Positions 62,621 through 64,000 of a stretch of DNA of 64,000 nucleotides are shown here, piece by piece. The stretch is taken from assembly GCA_028285345.1 (NCBI GenBank), contig JANQPT010000011.1:62001-126000 (forward strand), written 5' to 3'. Both the position numbers and the translations under genes were made by a program. Source of the DNA: Planctomycetales bacterium. Its GTDB lineage: Bacteria; Planctomycetota; Planctomycetia; Planctomycetales; Planctomycetaceae. How positions within the stretch are numbered: position 1 is the stretch's first letter; every line of letters starts with the position of its first letter. The notes under the pieces are model-generated. The model ran no database searches. It was not told the origin of the DNA and worked only from the letters and a program-made list of their open reading frames with translations.

Positions 62621-64000
62621 TCACTCTGATTTGCCATTCAGCGACTTCAGAAACGCCAGCAAATCGGCCACTTCCTGCGCCGTCATGTCCCGCAACAACA
62701 AGTCGGGCATCAGCGACTTTTGTTGGCGTTCCATCAGCTCGATCTCGTTGCGCGGCACACGGATTTCCTTGTGCGAAGTATCCTTGAGCACGACTTCTTG
62801 ATCACCGTTTTTGATCAACAGTCCCGTGTGCACTTTCCCGCGCTTGGTTTCAATTAAGTAGGCGGCGAACTTTTCGTCGATTTTTTTGGACGGCGTCAAC
62901 AGGCTCTCCAGCAACTGCGCCCGTGAGTTTTTCTCGGCGACGGCACGCAGATCCGGACCGAGTTCCTGACCGGTTTTACCGACGCGATGGCAGTTGCGGC
63001 AGGTGACTCCCGCGGCGCGGAGAAACAGATCGCTTCCCCGCCGTTGATCACCTTTGAGCGACAGAATCTGCTCCGGCTTGATCGTGCTGCCCAGCCGCTT
63101 GATACGCTGTTGCTCCGGGATAAACCGTTCGAACAAGTCGCGGATCTGACTTTCTGAATGTTGCGTACCGCGATCGATGATCAATTGCCGCAACGGCGCG
63201 CTGATTTCAGACTGCTCGATCGCGTAGAGCGTGCGAAGTGCTCCGCCGGTCGATGACAACAGGCGATCGACGGCGGAGGCTTGCCGCTCAGCGGGGGCCT
63301 TGTTGTCGGCGCTCAGTTTGCCGATCTCGATTGCGACGTCATCCTCTTGGTCGGCCGCATCGGCTGTTGCTGCGCTGGGCTCGAGCTGATTGATCCAATC
63401 GTAGATGAGCCGGGTTCCCGCGGGATCGACTTGAGTCGAACCAATATGCGGCATGCGGCCGCGGCCCAGCTTTGACATGCGATACCAGAGGACGGAGCGA
63501 AACGGATCGCCCGGCGCCACGACCCGGGCGGAGACCAAGCCGAACGTTCCTTGTGAGGGCCGCTCATCGACCATCAGCGTCTTGTCCAACGGCAAGTCAT
63601 AGTGCATTTTCGAGAGCACGGAACTTCCGGCGTGCATACGGTGGCAGTGGGCACAGTTGGTGTGTAAGTAGGCCCGCGCCCGCGCACTGAGGTCCGCTTG
63701 CTCGTCCCGCGGATCCGCCAATGCCGGTACGTTGTCGCCCTTGGAGAGATCGCGATCAGTGAGCGCCACGTGAGCGAATGTACGGAGTTGGTTGTCGGCG
63801 GCGTGGGGATAGCGGTGCAGCTTGTTCAGTTGCGGGACATTGAACGCCAGCACGTTTCCCGACCAGGGGTTGTGGCACCGCATGCACTCGGTGCGGCTGG
63901 GAAAATGCCAAGTCTGTTGTCGCTCTCCGCCGGGCGCCGCGGCGTCCTTGATTGAAAGTGTGACTTGGCCGCCCTCGGCGTCCACGAGAGTCGCGTCGGT
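62621..64000 (-). CDS. Multi-heme c-type cytochrome with Pirellula-type C-terminal heme domain, 5' end cut
   Basis: At least 460 residues; the frame is open through the right edge. Three heme-binding sites are seen: CMRCH (HFPSRTECMRCHNPWSGNV), CAHCH (YLHTNCAHCHRMHAGSSV) and CRNCH (AGVTCRNCHRVGKTGQELGP). The last 130 residues match the putative heme-binding domain seen in Pirellula and Verrucomicrobium proteins (LGPDLRAVAEKNSRAQLLES, DEKFAAYLIETKRGKVHTGL, LMERQQKSLMPDLLLRDMTA). The middle part resembles SO2930-like diheme proteins (HNPWSGNVLAFNVPQLNKLH). An exported electron carrier or part of a dehydrogenase is likely; the N-terminal domain is not in view. Confidence 0.88.
   Translation of the reverse strand, partial: TDATLVDAEGGQVTLSIKDAAAPGGERQQTWHFPSRTECMRCHNPWSGNVLAFNVPQLNKLHRYPHAADNQLRTFAHVALTDRDLSKGDNVPALADPRDEQADLSARARAYLHTNCAHCHRMHAGSSVLSKMHYDLPLDKTLMVDERPSQGTFGLVSARVVAPGDPFRSVLWYRMSKLGRGRMPHIGSTQVDPAGTRLIYDWINQLEPSAATADAADQEDDVAIEIGKLSADNKAPAERQASAVDRLLSSTGGALRTLYAIEQSEISAPLRQLIIDRGTQHSESQIRDLFERFIPEQQRIKRLGSTIKPEQILSLKGDQRRGSDLFLRAAGVTCRNCHRVGKTGQELGPDLRAVAEKNSRAQLLESLLTPSKKIDEKFAAYLIETKRGKVHTGLLIKNGDQEVVLKDTSHKEIRVPRNEIELMERQQKSLMPDLLLRDMTAQEVADLLAFLKSLNGKSE

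Overview
This window looks like ordinary chromosome of a planctomycete (order Planctomycetales, or a close relative in the PVC group). The evidence is a recurring set of families rather than any marker gene: two DUF1501 proteins with Tat-type leaders, a c-type cytochrome fused to a WD40 propeller, a multi-heme protein ending in the Pirellula-type heme-binding domain, an FG-GAP/UnbV protein, a Ser/Thr kinase with TPRs beside an ECF-like sigma factor, an arylsulfatase, and two RTX-like proteins that carry a planctomycete-type LEPR-like N-terminal motif. No phage, plasmid, IS transposase, CRISPR array or rRNA was seen. One tRNA gene, tRNA-Phe(GAA), is present.

Layout. 1-5.7 kb: a class IV aminotransferase running off the left edge, a large membrane-anchored TPR/FG-GAP/UnbV protein and a hypothetical gene. 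5.9-15.8 kb: secreted or membrane hypotheticals (Tat-exported protein, small membrane protein, a two-gene unit with a carboxypeptidase-regulatory-like protein), a PIG-L deacetylase plus DUF1501 unit, and a helical hypothetical protein. 15.8-23.3 kb: tRNA-Phe, a voltage-gated type K+ channel, an RND efflux pair, an ECF-like sigma factor. 23.3-30 kb: a 1257-residue kinase convergent with the sigma gene, then a tandem duplication of RTX-like surface proteins with duplicated leaders and terminators. 30-43.6 kb: YeiH-type transporter, SDR, rfbF-like cytidylyltransferase, M28 peptidase, 7Fe-type ferredoxin, enolase-superfamily enzyme with hspQ, second K+ channel, glutamine-dependent NAD synthetase, SGNH hydrolase. 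43.7-64 kb: RidA, coiled-coil/cytochrome/WD40 protein, a 29-codon basic ribosomal-protein-like gene, aldo/keto reductase, a sulfatase-trmL-dgkA operon, membrane proteins, BlaI-type repressor, NHL-repeat protein with acetamidase/formamidase, DapA-like lyase with greA, second DUF1501 protein and the multi-heme cytochrome running off the right edge.

How the genes work together. Most units are one to three genes long, as is usual in planctomycetes, so few pathways are complete here. Readable pairings are the RND adaptor and permease (overlapping by 4 nt, no outer-membrane factor nearby), the sigma factor next to the kinase, sulfatase-trmL-dgkA, PIG-L with DUF1501, and NHL protein with acetamidase. 

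I did not find an obvious new defence or biosynthetic system. The most unusual material is (i) the duplicated RTX-like pair whose untranslated leader is as well kept as its coding sequence, (ii) the 29-residue COX24/mS38-like gene at 47188-47277, and (iii) several families of intergenic elements built from nested palindromes (5.7, 7.7-8.0, 28.5, 33.2-33.4 and 41.8-41.96 kb), which look like REP/BIME-type or MITE-like repeats without a transposase in the window.
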